A DNA stretch of 64,000 nucleotides, taken from positions 3,038,001 through 3,102,000 of the forward strand of contig NC_020453.1 in the NCBI RefSeq assembly GCF_000344805.1, in the 5' to 3' direction. The stretch's first letter is position 1, and every line of letters starts with the position of its first letter. Positions 56,282-64,000 of this stretch are shown piece after piece. The notes beneath the pieces are model-generated. The model was not told the origin of the DNA and did not search any database. It saw only the letters and a program-made list of their open reading frames with translations. The position numbers and the translations under genes are program-made. This DNA comes from Bradyrhizobium oligotrophicum S58 (GTDB lineage Bacteria > Pseudomonadota > Alphaproteobacteria > Rhizobiales > Xanthobacteraceae).

Positions 56282-57559
56282 TTACTCCGCGGCTTCCTTG
56301 CGCGGCGGATCGAGCGCGCCGGAGTCGTGGATGTCGGCGACCTGATGGTCGCTGAAGCCCAGCACCTGGCGCAGGATCTCGTCGGTGTGCTCGCCGAGCA
56401 GGGGCGAGCGGGTGACGTCGGCGGGGCTGTCCGACAGCTTGATCGGGTTGCCGACCGAGAGGTACTTGCCGCGGGTCGGGTGGTCGACCTCGACCAGCGT
56501 GCCGGTCTTGCGCAGCGACTCGTCCTCGGCGATCTCCTTCATCGAGAGAATGGGACCGCAGGGGATGTCGAACTCGTTGAGGATGTCCATGGCCTCGAAC
56601 TTGGTCTTGGTCATGGTCCACTGCTCGATGCGGCCGAAGATCTCGTTCAGGCGCGGCAGGCGGGCGGCGGGCTTGGCGTAGTTCGGATCGGTCTTCCAGG
56701 TGGGCTCGCCGATCACGTCGCAGATCTTCTCCCAGACCGGGGCCTGGGTGATGAAGTAGATGTAGGCGTTCGGGTCGGTCTCCCAGCCCTTGCACTTCAG
56801 GATGCGGCCGGGCTGGCCGCCGCCGGAATCGTTGCCGGCGCGCGGCACGGCGTCGCCGAACGGAATGCCTTCGCCGAACTGGCTGTATTCCTTCATCGGG
56901 CCGTGAGCGAGGCGCTGCTGGTCGCGCAGTTTGACGCGGCACAGGTTCAAGACGCCGTCCTGCATCGCGGCGGTGACGCGCTGGCCCTTGCCGGAATGGG
57001 TGCGGTGATACAGCGCGGTGACGATGCCGAGCGCCAGATGAAGCCCGGTGCCGGAATCGCCGATCTGCGCGCCGGTCACCAGCGGCAGGCCGTCACGGAA
57101 GCCGGTGGTCGAGGCGGCGCCGCCGGTGCACTGCGCGACGTTCTCGTAGACCTTGCAGTCCTCGTACGGTCCGGGGCCAAAGCCCTTGATCGAGGCGACG
57201 ATCATCTTCGGGTTGATCGCCTGGATCTTCTCCCAGGGGAAGCCCATGCGATCGAGCACGCCGGGGCCGAAATTCTCGACCAGCACGTCGCACTTCTTGA
57301 TCAGCTCGGTCAGGACTTCCTTGCCCTTGGGGTTCTTGGTGTCGAGCGTGATCGATCGCTTGTTGTGGTTCAGCATCGTGAAATAGAGGCTATCCACGTT
57401 CGGAATGTCCTGCAGCTGGCCGCGGGTGATGTCACCCACGCCCGGCCGCTCGACCTTGATCACGTCGGCGCCGAACCAGGCCAGCAGCTGGGTGCAGGTC
57501 GGTCCGGACTGGACGTGGGTGAAGTCGAGAATGCGAACGCCCTCGAGCGCCTTGGTCAT
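56282..57559 (-). CDS. frc: formyl-CoA:oxalate CoA-transferase
   Basis: Frc moves CoA from formyl-CoA to oxalate and gives oxalyl-CoA, the substrate of oxalyl-CoA decarboxylase. The 425-residue class III CoA-transferase has the N-terminal [20 protein letters not shown], the [11 protein letters not shown] motif and the catalytic aspartate D168 in [10 protein letters not shown], equal in place to D169 of the Oxalobacter enzyme. The glycine-rich GAASTTGF loop is nearby. ATG at 57557-57559 has GGAGAG upstream. It follows oxc by 64 bases and is the last gene of gntR-oxc-frc. Three relics of its 3' half lie elsewhere in the window. Confidence 0.96.
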   Translation of the reverse strand: MTKALEGVRILDFTHVQSGPTCTQLLAWFGADVIKVERPGVGDITRGQLQDIPNVDSLYFTMLNHNKRSITLDTKNPKGKEVLTELIKKCDVLVENFGPGVLDRMGFPWEKIQAINPKMIVASIKGFGPGPYEDCKVYENVAQCTGGAASTTGFRDGLPLVTGAQIGDSGTGLHLALGIVTALYHRTHSGKGQRVTAAMQDGVLNLCRVKLRDQQRLAHGPMKEYSQFGEGIPFGDAVPRAGNDSGGGQPGRILKCKGWETDPNAYIYFITQAPVWEKICDVIGEPTWKTDPNYAKPAARLPRLNEIFGRIEQWTMTKTKFEAMDILNEFDIPCGPILSMKEIAEDESLRKTGTLVEVDHPTRGKYLSVGNPIKLSDSPADVTRSPLLGEHTDEILRQVLGFSDHQVADIHDSGALDPPRKEAAE

Positions 57560-57623
57560 TTGTTGCTCTCCGTAACGAATGGTCATCCCGCATTGGCGGG
57601 CAGGTGATGTCTTGCGGGTGGCC

Positions 57624-59357
57624 TTACTTCTTCTTGGTCAGCACGCTCTGCGGATTGAGGTTGCCGATACGGCCGCTCTCCGAGCCCGCAGCGGGATCGA
57701 TCACGGCATTGATCAAGGTCGGCTTGCCGGAATCCATCGCCTCGTTGACGGCGCGCTTCAGCTCGTCCGGCGAGGTCGCGTTGACGCCGACGCCGCCGAA
57801 GGCCTCCATCATCTTGTCGTAGCGGGCGCCCTTGACGAACACGGTGGTGGCCGGATCGTCGCCCGCCGAGTTCTGGTCGGTACCGCGATAGATGCCGTCA
57901 TTGTTGAAGATGACGACGCAGATCGGCAGATTGTAGCGGCAGATCGTCTCGACCTCCATGCCGGAGAAGCCGAAAGCGCTGTCGCCCTCGATCGCCAGCA
58001 CCGGCTTACCGGTCTCGACGGCCGCGGCGATCGCCGAGCCCATGCCGATGCCCATCACGCCCCAGGTGCCGACGTCCAGGCGCTTGCGCGGCTGGTACAT
58101 GTCGATGACGCCGCGGGCGAGGTCGAGCGTGTTGGCGCCCTCGTTGACCAGGATCGCGTCCGGACGCTCCTTGATGATGGTGCGGAGCACGCCGAGCGCG
58201 CCGTGATAGTCCATCGGCGAGTTGTTGTTCATCAGGCGCGGCGCCATCTTGGCGACGTTGTCCTCGCGCTTCTTCTGCACCGCGCTCAGCCATTCGACCG
58301 GAGCCTTGGTCCAGTTGCTGCCCATCGCCTCGGAGAAAGCCGTGACCACCGAGCCGATGTCGCCGACCACGGGGGCCGCGATCTCGACGTTGGAGTCCAT
58401 CTCCTTCGGCTCGATGTCGACCTGGATGAATTTCTTGGGCGCATCGCCCCAGCTCTTGCCCTTGCCGTGCGACAGCAGCCAGTTGAGGCGGGCGCCGATC
58501 AGCATCACGACGTCGGAGTCCTTCAGCACCGTCGAGCGCGCCGCGCCGGCGCACTGCGGATGCAGGTCGGGCAGCAGGCCCTTGGCCATGCTCATCGGCA
58601 GGAACGGCACGCCGCTCTTTTCGACGAAATTCTTGATCGCCTCATCGGCCTGCGCATAGGCGGCACCCTTGCCGAGGATGATCAGCGGACGCTTTGCGCT
58701 CTTGAGAACATCGAGCGCGCGCTTGACCGAGTCGGGGGAGGGGATCTGGGCCGGCGAGGGATCGATCACCTTGACCAGCGAGGCGGCGCCGGCCTGGGCG
58801 TTCATCACCTGGCCGAACAGTTTTGCCGGCAGGTCGAGGTACACGCCGCCGGGACGGCCGGAGACTGCGGCGCGGATGGCGCGGGCGAAGCCGATGCCGA
58901 TGTCCTGCGCGTGCAGCACGCGGAACGCCGCCTTGCACAGCGGCTTGGCGATCGCGAGCTGATCCATCTCTTCGTAGTCGCCCTGCTGCAGGTCGACGAT
59001 CTCGCGCTCCGAGGAGCCCGAGACCAGGATCATCGGGAAGCAGTTGGTCGTGGCGTGGGCCAGCGCCGTGAGACCGTTGAGGAAGCCAGGCGCCGAGACG
59101 GTGAGGCAAACGCCGGGCTTCTTGGTGAGGAAGCCGGCGATCGCAGCGGCATAGCCTGCATTCTGTTCGTGGCGGAAGGAGAGCACGCGAATGCCTTCAG
59201 CCTGCGCCATGCGGCCGAGGTCGGTGATCGGAATGCCCGGCACGTTGTAGATCGTGTCGATCCCGTTCAGCTTCATCGCGTCGATGACGAGATGGAAGCC
59301 GTCGGTGAGCTCCTGCTGGGTGTCCGGTGCCTCGGTCTTGATCGCAGTCTGCGCCAT
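57624..59357 (-). CDS. oxc: oxalyl-CoA decarboxylase
   Basis: Oxc is a thiamine-diphosphate enzyme that converts oxalyl-CoA to formyl-CoA and CO2. The 577-residue protein has the pyrimidine-binding half ([34 protein letters not shown] with the catalytic Glu) and the cofactor motif [13 protein letters not shown] starting at G458. The C-terminal [14 protein letters not shown] loop is typical of Oxc. ATG at 59355-59357 with GGAGAGAG upstream. It follows gntR by about 70 bases. Together with Frc it runs the oxalate cycle whose formate output can feed the Fds enzyme. Confidence 0.97.
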   Translation of the reverse strand: MAQTAIKTEAPDTQQELTDGFHLVIDAMKLNGIDTIYNVPGIPITDLGRMAQAEGIRVLSFRHEQNAGYAAAIAGFLTKKPGVCLTVSAPGFLNGLTALAHATTNCFPMILVSGSSEREIVDLQQGDYEEMDQLAIAKPLCKAAFRVLHAQDIGIGFARAIRAAVSGRPGGVYLDLPAKLFGQVMNAQAGAASLVKVIDPSPAQIPSPDSVKRALDVLKSAKRPLIILGKGAAYAQADEAIKNFVEKSGVPFLPMSMAKGLLPDLHPQCAGAARSTVLKDSDVVMLIGARLNWLLSHGKGKSWGDAPKKFIQVDIEPKEMDSNVEIAAPVVGDIGSVVTAFSEAMGSNWTKAPVEWLSAVQKKREDNVAKMAPRLMNNNSPMDYHGALGVLRTIIKERPDAILVNEGANTLDLARGVIDMYQPRKRLDVGTWGVMGIGMGSAIAAAVETGKPVLAIEGDSAFGFSGMEVETICRYNLPICVVIFNNDGIYRGTDQNSAGDDPATTVFVKGARYDKMMEAFGGVGVNATSPDELKRAVNEAMDSGKPTLINAVIDPAAGSESGRIGNLNPQSVLTKKK

Positions 59358-59429
59358 GCGCCTCTCTCCCTGGTCGTCCATGAAGGCGCCTTCGGCGTCT
59401 TCTTCTGTTTGAAAGTGCCAGCTGAAGGA

Positions 59430-60161
59430 TCAGCTGAATAATTCCTGCCCGTGCGTCTCGACATAGGTCGCAAGGCCAAGCGTATGATCGCGCGCCCGCT
59501 TCTCGGCGAGTTCGGTGTTGCGTTCCTCCAGCGCCTCGATGATCGCGAGATGCTCGGGCAGGGAGGCCGCGATTCGGTCGGTGCGTCCGATGGTGAGCTG
59601 GCGATAGCCGCGCACGTGCAGGAGAATGTCGTTGGTCATGTCGACGAGCACGGGGGATTCCGACAGCGAGATCAGCGCCTGATGAAACGCGATGTTCGCC
59701 TTCGAATATTCCTCGATGTGCTCCTGCGGCGGACGGTCCTTGCCGAAATCCTTGAAGAAGTCGCGCAGCGCGGTGATGTCCTTCTTGCGCGCGATCGTCG
59801 TGATCATGCGCGCGGCCATGCTTTCCAGCGCAGCCCAGGCGCGGATCATGTCGACGATCTCGCTCTTGGTCCGGCGCACGACGACGATGCCACGCCGCGG
59901 CACGGTCTTCACGAAACCGTCCTGCTCCAGCATCGCAATCGCTTCGCGAATGGGCGTGCGGCTGACACCGAGACGCTCCGACAACGCACGCTCGTCCAGC
60001 ATCACCGGCTCCGGCGACGCGTAGATGTCCATCTTCAGGATCGCTTCCCGCAAGGCTTCGTAAGCCTTGTTCTTGAAGCTTGTCTCCGGGGCGATGCGAG
60101 TGATCGCGATGTCGGCCTCGGCCATGATGGGCAATGCCTTGCTTGTTTTCTCTGTCGACAA
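59430..60161 (-). CDS. GntR-family (FCD) regulator of oxalate genes
   Basis: The 243-residue protein has an N-terminal winged helix (NKAYEALREAILKMDI, LDERALSERLGVSRTPIREA) and a helical FCD effector domain with paired histidines for a metal and an organic-acid ligand. TTG at 60161 is taken as start because AAGGAGAGGAG lies seven bases upstream; an ATG 12 codons later has no comparable site. It is first in gntR-oxc-frc and divergent from the acyl-CoA synthetase gene. Six 19-bp palindromes in the window are its probable operators, including one before its own gene. The ligand is perhaps oxalate, glyoxylate or a CoA thioester. Confidence 0.88.
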   Translation of the reverse strand: MSTEKTSKALPIMAEADIAITRIAPETSFKNKAYEALREAILKMDIYASPEPVMLDERALSERLGVSRTPIREAIAMLEQDGFVKTVPRRGIVVVRRTKSEIVDMIRAWAALESMAARMITTIARKKDITALRDFFKDFGKDRPPQEHIEEYSKANIAFHQALISLSESPVLVDMTNDILLHVRGYRQLTIGRTDRIAASLPEHLAIIEALEERNTELAEKRARDHTLGLATYVETHGQELFS

Positions 60162-60217
60162 GACCGATCTCCTCTCCTTGGGAGATCACTCTTTACAGCA
60201 TTTTACGTCGAATATTT

Positions 60218-60244
60218 TTGGCATGCCAGATGCCAGACTGTCAA
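60218..60244 (-). promoter_or_regulatory. gntR-oxc-frc promoter with operator (site e)
   Basis: The palindrome TTGGCATGCCAGATGCCAG (60218-60236, plus-strand reading) lies next to a perfect -35 element TTGACA on the minus strand (60239-60244). A -10 element is not distinct. Its position supports self-control by the GntR protein. Confidence 0.7.
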
Positions 60245-60292
60245 CTGCGTGCTTTTTCAGCGTTTCCACACCTTCGATGCGCTTGACAAAGT

Positions 60293-60321
60293 TTGCTTCT
60301 GGCATACCAAATGCCATAAAA
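60293..60321 (+). promoter_or_regulatory. acyl-CoA synthetase promoter with operator (site f)
   Basis: -35 TTGCTT (60293-60298) and -10 ATAAAA (60316-60321) flank a 17-base spacer. The palindrome CTGGCATACCAAATGCCAT lies at 60299-60317. Sites e and f are about 80 bases apart, so one regulator could act on both divergent promoters. Confidence 0.7.
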
Positions 60322-60346
60322 TATCTGTCCCTCAGGAGGAAGCCCC

Positions 60347-62491
60347 ATGTCTGACGCCGCGATCCCCAATGCCAAGGCCACGATTCGAGAAGTTCTCGAT
60401 CGGGTGAAGGCCGATAAACGCAGCAGCCTCACCGCCCCCGAGGGCAAGGTGGTCTGCGACGCCTACGGCATTCCGGTGCCGAAGGAGGGATTGGCCAAAT
60501 CCGCCGCCGAGGCGGCCAAGTTGGCCGGCGACATGGGTTTTCCGGTCGTTATGAAGATCGTCTCCCCGGACATTCTGCATAAGACCGAAGCCGGCGGCGT
60601 CATCGTCGGCGTCAAGACCGCTGACGATGCCAAGGCTGCCTACGAGACCATTCTCGCGAATGCGAAGAAGTACAAGGCCGACGCCAAGATCGAAGGCATC
60701 CAGGTGCAGCAGATGCTGACCGGCGGTACCGAGGTGATCGTGGGTTCGATCACCGACGGTTCGTTCGGCAAGCTGGTGGCCTTCGGCCTGGGCGGCGTGC
60801 TGGTCGAGGTGTTGAAGGATGTGACATTCCGCCTCGCCCCCGCGACCAAGGATGACGCGCTGTCGATGCTCGATGGCATCCAGGCGCATGAGATGCTCAA
60901 GGGCGTGCGCGGCGGCGATGCGGTCAGCCGCGAGGCGCTGTCCGACGTCATCGTCAAGGTGTCGCAGCTGGTCAGCGACTTCCCTGAGATCGTCGAGCTC
61001 GATCTCAACCCGGTGTTCGCAACCAAGAACGGCGCGATTGCCGCCGACGTCCGCATCGTCGTCGATTTCGACTACAAGCCGCGTCCGGCGCCGCGCTCGA
61101 ACGAGGAAATCGTGACCGCCATGAAGCGGATCATGATGCCGAAGGCGATCGCCGTGATCGGCGCCTCCGCCGAGGACGGCAAGATCGGCAACTCGGTGAT
61201 GAAGAACCTGATCAACGGCGGCTACAAGGGCGAGATCTATCCGATCCACCCCAAGGCGTCCGAGATCCTCGGCTACAAGGCCTATAAGAGCGTCAAGGAC
61301 GTCGCCGGCGTGATCGACACCGCGGTGTTCGCGATCCCCGCAAAATTCGTCGCCGGCGCGTTGATCGAATGCGGCGAGAAGCAGATCCCCGGCGCGGTGC
61401 TGATTCCCTCGGGCTTTGCCGAAGCCAACGAGCCCGAGCTGCAGGCCGAGATCGTCGAGATCGGCAAGAAGTACAATGTCCGCCTGATGGGGCCGAACAT
61501 CTACGGCTTCTACTACACGCCGGCCAATCTCTGCGCGACCTTCTGCACCGCCTATGACGTCAAGGGCCACGCGGCGCTGTCGTCGCAGTCGGGCGGCATC
61601 GGCATGGCGATCATCGGTTTTTCGCGCTCGGCGAAAATGGGTGTGTCGGCGATCGTGGGCCTCGGCAACAAGTCCGATATCGACGAGGACGATCTGCTGG
61701 CCTTCTTCGAGCAGGACCCCAACACCAACCTGATCGCGCAGCACTGCGAGGATCTCAAGGACGGCCGCGCCTTCGCGGAAGCTGCCAAGCGCGTCTCCAA
61801 GAAGAAGCCGGTCATCGTGCTCAAGGCGGGCCGCACCTCGGCCGGCGCCAAGGCTGCCTCGTCGCACACCGGCGCGCTCGCCGGCAACGACAAGATCTAT
61901 GAGGACGTGCTGAAGCAGTCCGGCGTCATCCGCGCCCGCTCGCTGCGCCAGCTGCTCGAATTCGCCCGCGGCGTGCCGGTGCTGCCGACGCCGAAGGGTG
62001 AGAACGTCCTCATCATCACCGGCGCCGGTGGTTCGGGCGTGCTGCTGTCCGACGCCGTCGTCGACAACGACCTGTCGCTGATGGCGATGCCGGCCGATCT
62101 CGATGCGGCCTTCCGCAAGTTCATCCCGCCGTTCGGTGCCGCCGGAAATCCGGTCGACATCACCGGTGGCGAGCCGCCGATCACCTATGTGAACACGGTC
62201 AAGCTCGGCCTGTCGGACGACCGCATCCACGCGCTGATCCTCGGCTACTGGCACACGATCGTCACCCCGCCGATGGTGTTCGCGCGCAACATGGTCGAGG
62301 TGAAGAAGGAGATGGAGGCCAAGGGCTTCGTCAAGCCGATCGTCGCCTCGCTCGCCGGCGACGTCGAGGTCGAGGAAGCCGCCGAATATCTCTACCAGAA
62401 CGGCATCCCGGCCTACGCCTATTCGACCGAGCTGCCGGTCGAGGTGCTCGGCGCCAAGTACAAGTGGGCGCGCGGTGCGGGCCTGCTCTGA
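60347..62491 (+). CDS. NDP-forming acyl-CoA synthetase, candidate oxalate-CoA ligase
   Basis: The 714-residue protein has the domain order ATP-grasp (about 20-240; VVMKIVSPDILHKTEAGGV), CoA-binding (about 260-380; AIAVIGASAEDGKIGNSVM) and CoA-ligase (from about 395; SSQSGGIGMAIIGFSR). The transient phosphohistidine is H507 in SSHTGALAG. It is a permuted single-chain version of the ADP-forming acetyl-CoA synthetase family. AGGAGGA precedes the ATG at 60347. The shared operator and divergent placement to gntR-oxc-frc suggest that it activates oxalate or formate with CoA, priming the Frc cycle. Substrate is inferred from context only. Confidence 0.9.
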   Translation: MSDAAIPNAKATIREVLDRVKADKRSSLTAPEGKVVCDAYGIPVPKEGLAKSAAEAAKLAGDMGFPVVMKIVSPDILHKTEAGGVIVGVKTADDAKAAYETILANAKKYKADAKIEGIQVQQMLTGGTEVIVGSITDGSFGKLVAFGLGGVLVEVLKDVTFRLAPATKDDALSMLDGIQAHEMLKGVRGGDAVSREALSDVIVKVSQLVSDFPEIVELDLNPVFATKNGAIAADVRIVVDFDYKPRPAPRSNEEIVTAMKRIMMPKAIAVIGASAEDGKIGNSVMKNLINGGYKGEIYPIHPKASEILGYKAYKSVKDVAGVIDTAVFAIPAKFVAGALIECGEKQIPGAVLIPSGFAEANEPELQAEIVEIGKKYNVRLMGPNIYGFYYTPANLCATFCTAYDVKGHAALSSQSGGIGMAIIGFSRSAKMGVSAIVGLGNKSDIDEDDLLAFFEQDPNTNLIAQHCEDLKDGRAFAEAAKRVSKKKPVIVLKAGRTSAGAKAASSHTGALAGNDKIYEDVLKQSGVIRARSLRQLLEFARGVPVLPTPKGENVLIITGAGGSGVLLSDAVVDNDLSLMAMPADLDAAFRKFIPPFGAAGNPVDITGGEPPITYVNTVKLGLSDDRIHALILGYWHTIVTPPMVFARNMVEVKKEMEAKGFVKPIVASLAGDVEVEEAAEYLYQNGIPAYAYSTELPVEVLGAKYKWARGAGLL

Positions 62492-62506
62492 TTGATCTCA
62501 CGCGAA

Positions 62507-62543
62507 TGCCGCTCCGGCCACAAGCCGGAGCGGCACTTTCTTG
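62507..62543 (+). terminator. intrinsic terminator after the acyl-CoA synthetase
   Basis: TGCCGCTCCGGC and GCCGGAGCGGCA form a perfect 12-bp stem with a 5-base loop, followed by CTTTCTTG. Confidence 0.85.
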
Positions 62544-62615
62544 TAAGGTTACGAAGCAAGATCCGTCCGTCCTGCAACGGCGCCGCCTCGAGATGGTGGT
62601 GCGAAGAGGCGCCAC

Positions 62616-63449
62616 GTGATCCGTCGCAAGACGATTGAGCCACGCGCAGATGCCGCGGCCGAGCCCCGCGACGGCGGCGTGCAATCCGTCGGCCGTGCTT
62701 TGCAGATCCTGGAAATTCTCGCCGAAGACGATGAGGGCTATCGCCTCAGCGATCTCGCCGTGCGTGCGGGCTTGTCGACCTCCACCGTGCATCGCTTGCT
62801 GACGACCCTGGAGAAGCGCCGCTTCGTCCAGTTCGACCGCATGGAGTCGAAATGGCACGTCGGCGCACAGAGCTTCGCGGTCGGCGCGACCTTCACCCGG
62901 CGGCGCAATTTCGTCGCGCTCGCGATCCCCTATCTGCGCCGGCTGCGCGACCAGACGCGCGAGACCGCCAATCTCGCCGTCGTCGACGACGAATCACTGA
63001 TGGTGCTGATGCGGCTCGACAGCCGCGAGATCATGCGCTCGCTGACCAAGGTCGGCGGCCGCCTCCCGATGGTTGCGTCCGGCATGGGCAAGGCGGTGCT
63101 CGCGACATATTCCGACGACGACGTCAATGCGATCATCCACCGCCAGGGCATGCCGCGCCTGACCGAGAAGTCGATCATCCGCGCCAGCGACCTGTTCCGC
63201 GAGTTGGAGACCATCCGCCGCCAGGGCTACGCCGTCGACGACGAGGAAGCCCGCCTCGGCCTGCGCTGCATCGCCGCCGTCGTTCACGATTCCTGCCGCG
63301 AGCCGCTGGCCGCGATCTCGGTGTCCGGCCTGGCGAGCCGGTTGACGGAGGAGCGGGTGCCGGTGGTCGGGGGCATGGTGCGGGACATCGCGGCGGAGCT
63401 GACGGCGGCGCTGAGTGGTGCCACCGTGCAGGCTCAGGATGGGAATTGA
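62616..63449 (+). CDS. IclR-family transcriptional regulator
   Basis: The 277-residue protein has a winged helix (GRALQILEILAEDDEGYRLS, LAVRAGLSTSTVHRLLTTLE) and an IclR effector domain with VGGRLPMVASGMGKAVLATY and the SCREPLAAISVSG segment near the C-terminus. The start is GTG at 62616 with GAGGC close upstream. It could control the adenine deaminase gene that begins 125 bases downstream or the acyl-CoA synthetase upstream. A terminator separates it from the latter, so its own promoter should lie near 62545-62600. Confidence 0.88.
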   Translation: MIRRKTIEPRADAAAEPRDGGVQSVGRALQILEILAEDDEGYRLSDLAVRAGLSTSTVHRLLTTLEKRRFVQFDRMESKWHVGAQSFAVGATFTRRRNFVALAIPYLRRLRDQTRETANLAVVDDESLMVLMRLDSREIMRSLTKVGGRLPMVASGMGKAVLATYSDDDVNAIIHRQGMPRLTEKSIIRASDLFRELETIRRQGYAVDDEEARLGLRCIAAVVHDSCREPLAAISVSGLASRLTEERVPVVGGMVRDIAAELTAALSGATVQAQDGN

Positions 63450-63574
63450 CGAGGCGGCCCTGCCGTCTTGCCTAAGGGGTGTGCATTCAGCCGGGCCTAT
63501 TTGAGCTTGCTCCAGGCATACCTTGGCGCGACCATTGCGGCGGTAATTATCCACTGCTGCCGCGAGAGGCCCGC

Positions 63575-64000
63575 ATGACCAAATTGACCCGCTTCTCTGT
63601 CGCCCCTCTACACACGATGACCCGCCGTTTGGCCGACGTTGCGTCGGGCCGCATAACGCCCGACCTCGTCATCACCGGCGCGCGCGTGCTGTCGACCTAT
63701 TCCGAGCGCATTCACCCGAACCGCGAGCTCTGGATCACCGGCGGCCGTGTCGCGGCGGTGAAGCCGGCTGGCGCGCACAAGGCGCTGCCCGGCGGTTTTG
63801 CGATCTACGACGCGGCCGGCGGCATTATCGCGCCCGGCCTCGTCGATCCGCACATCCACATCGAATCCTCGATGGTCACGGCCTGCGCCTATGCCGAGGC
63901 CGCGCTGCTCAACGGCACCACGACGATCTTCTGCGACAGCCACGAGATCGGCAATGTGATGGACGTCGCCGGCGTCGAGGCGATGCTGGAGGACGCGCGG
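63575..64000 (+). CDS. ade: adenine deaminase, 5' part (cut by window end)
   Basis: The first 142 residues are visible. The amidohydrolase metal motif is in [20 protein letters not shown], and [18 protein letters not shown], both strong adenine deaminase signatures, follows. The reaction is adenine to hypoxanthine and ammonia at a binuclear metal site. An N-terminal extension of about 30 residues precedes the usual [21 protein letters not shown] lies before the ATG at 63575. The gene continues past base 64000. Confidence 0.92.
   Translation, partial: MTKLTRFSVAPLHTMTRRLADVASGRITPDLVITGARVLSTYSERIHPNRELWITGGRVAAVKPAGAHKALPGGFAIYDAAGGIIAPGLVDPHIHIESSMVTACAYAEAALLNGTTTIFCDSHEIGNVMDVAGVEAMLEDAR

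Noticed and set aside
57579..59441. 620-codon plus-strand frame opposite oxc
   Set aside because: Antisense shadow of a gene with full catalytic motifs. The translation is Asp/Arg/His-rich and not protein-like.
60332..62254. 640-codon minus-strand frame opposite the acyl-CoA synthetase
   Set aside because: Antisense shadow; the plus strand has all three domains, a ribosome site, a promoter and a terminator.

Overview
The window is high-GC alphaproteobacterial chromosome, most probably Bradyrhizobium or a close relative in the Nitrobacteraceae. This rests on the recA, alaS and gcv protein sequences, a GAAC-N7-GAAC LexA box, DUF6894 and small zinc-ribbon proteins, and the palindromic intergenic repeats I associate with that genus. 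No tRNA, rRNA, CRISPR array, IS element or phage gene was seen.

Region by region. 1-2.9 kb: small conserved hypotheticals and repeats. 3.3-5.9 kb: SOS-controlled recA and a DUF1835-type protein that overlaps gcvP tail to tail. 5.9-10.7 kb: gcvT-gcvH-gcvP behind a tandem glycine riboswitch. 10.9-14.8 kb: alaS with a cyclic-nucleotide-gated K+ channel gene 2 nt behind it. 15-22.2 kb: the NAD-dependent molybdenum formate dehydrogenase operon fdsGBA-fdhD-fdsD with a divergent LysR regulator. 22.4-28.7 kb: an ABM-like monooxygenase, an isoprenylcysteine methyltransferase-like membrane protein, a PleC/DivJ-type histidine kinase, a cation-diffusion transporter and a quinone-oxidoreductase-like enzyme. 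28.8-36.2 kb: a CBS-domain protein, two OxlT-type oxalate/formate antiporters, a tripartite tricarboxylate transporter (tctCBA order) and a 45-residue protein. 36.4-55.3 kb: accessory DNA with an epoxide-hydrolase-like gene and its TetR regulator, a CheZ-like protein, a CadC-type/TPR regulator, an NmrA-like/AraC/metallo-hydrolase group, and an eight-gene ring-cleavage operon with a divergent LysR and an outer-membrane MetA-pathway protein. 55.4-62.5 kb: a hypothetical membrane protein, then frc, oxc, a GntR regulator and a divergent NDP-forming acyl-CoA synthetase. 62.6-64 kb: an IclR regulator and the start of adenine deaminase.

Oxalate and formate metabolism is the main theme. Oxalate would enter by OxlT-like or Tct carriers, be activated by formyl-CoA transferase (possibly also by the acyl-CoA synthetase) and be decarboxylated by oxalyl-CoA decarboxylase. 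The resulting formate would be oxidised by the Fds complex to give NADH. Six copies of a 19-bp imperfect palindrome (consensus YTGGYATA-N3-DATGCCAR) lie upstream of the CBS gene, both oxlT-like genes, the 45-residue protein, gntR-oxc-frc and the acyl-CoA synthetase. Each sits in the 17-bp spacer of a recognisable or plausible promoter. This defines a candidate GntR regulon with two members of unknown role.

The two halves of the oxalate locus lie about 20 kb apart. The DNA between them starts and ends with broken copies of the frc 3' end in the same orientation, which suggests that accessory DNA split an ancestral contiguous locus by recombination at frc.
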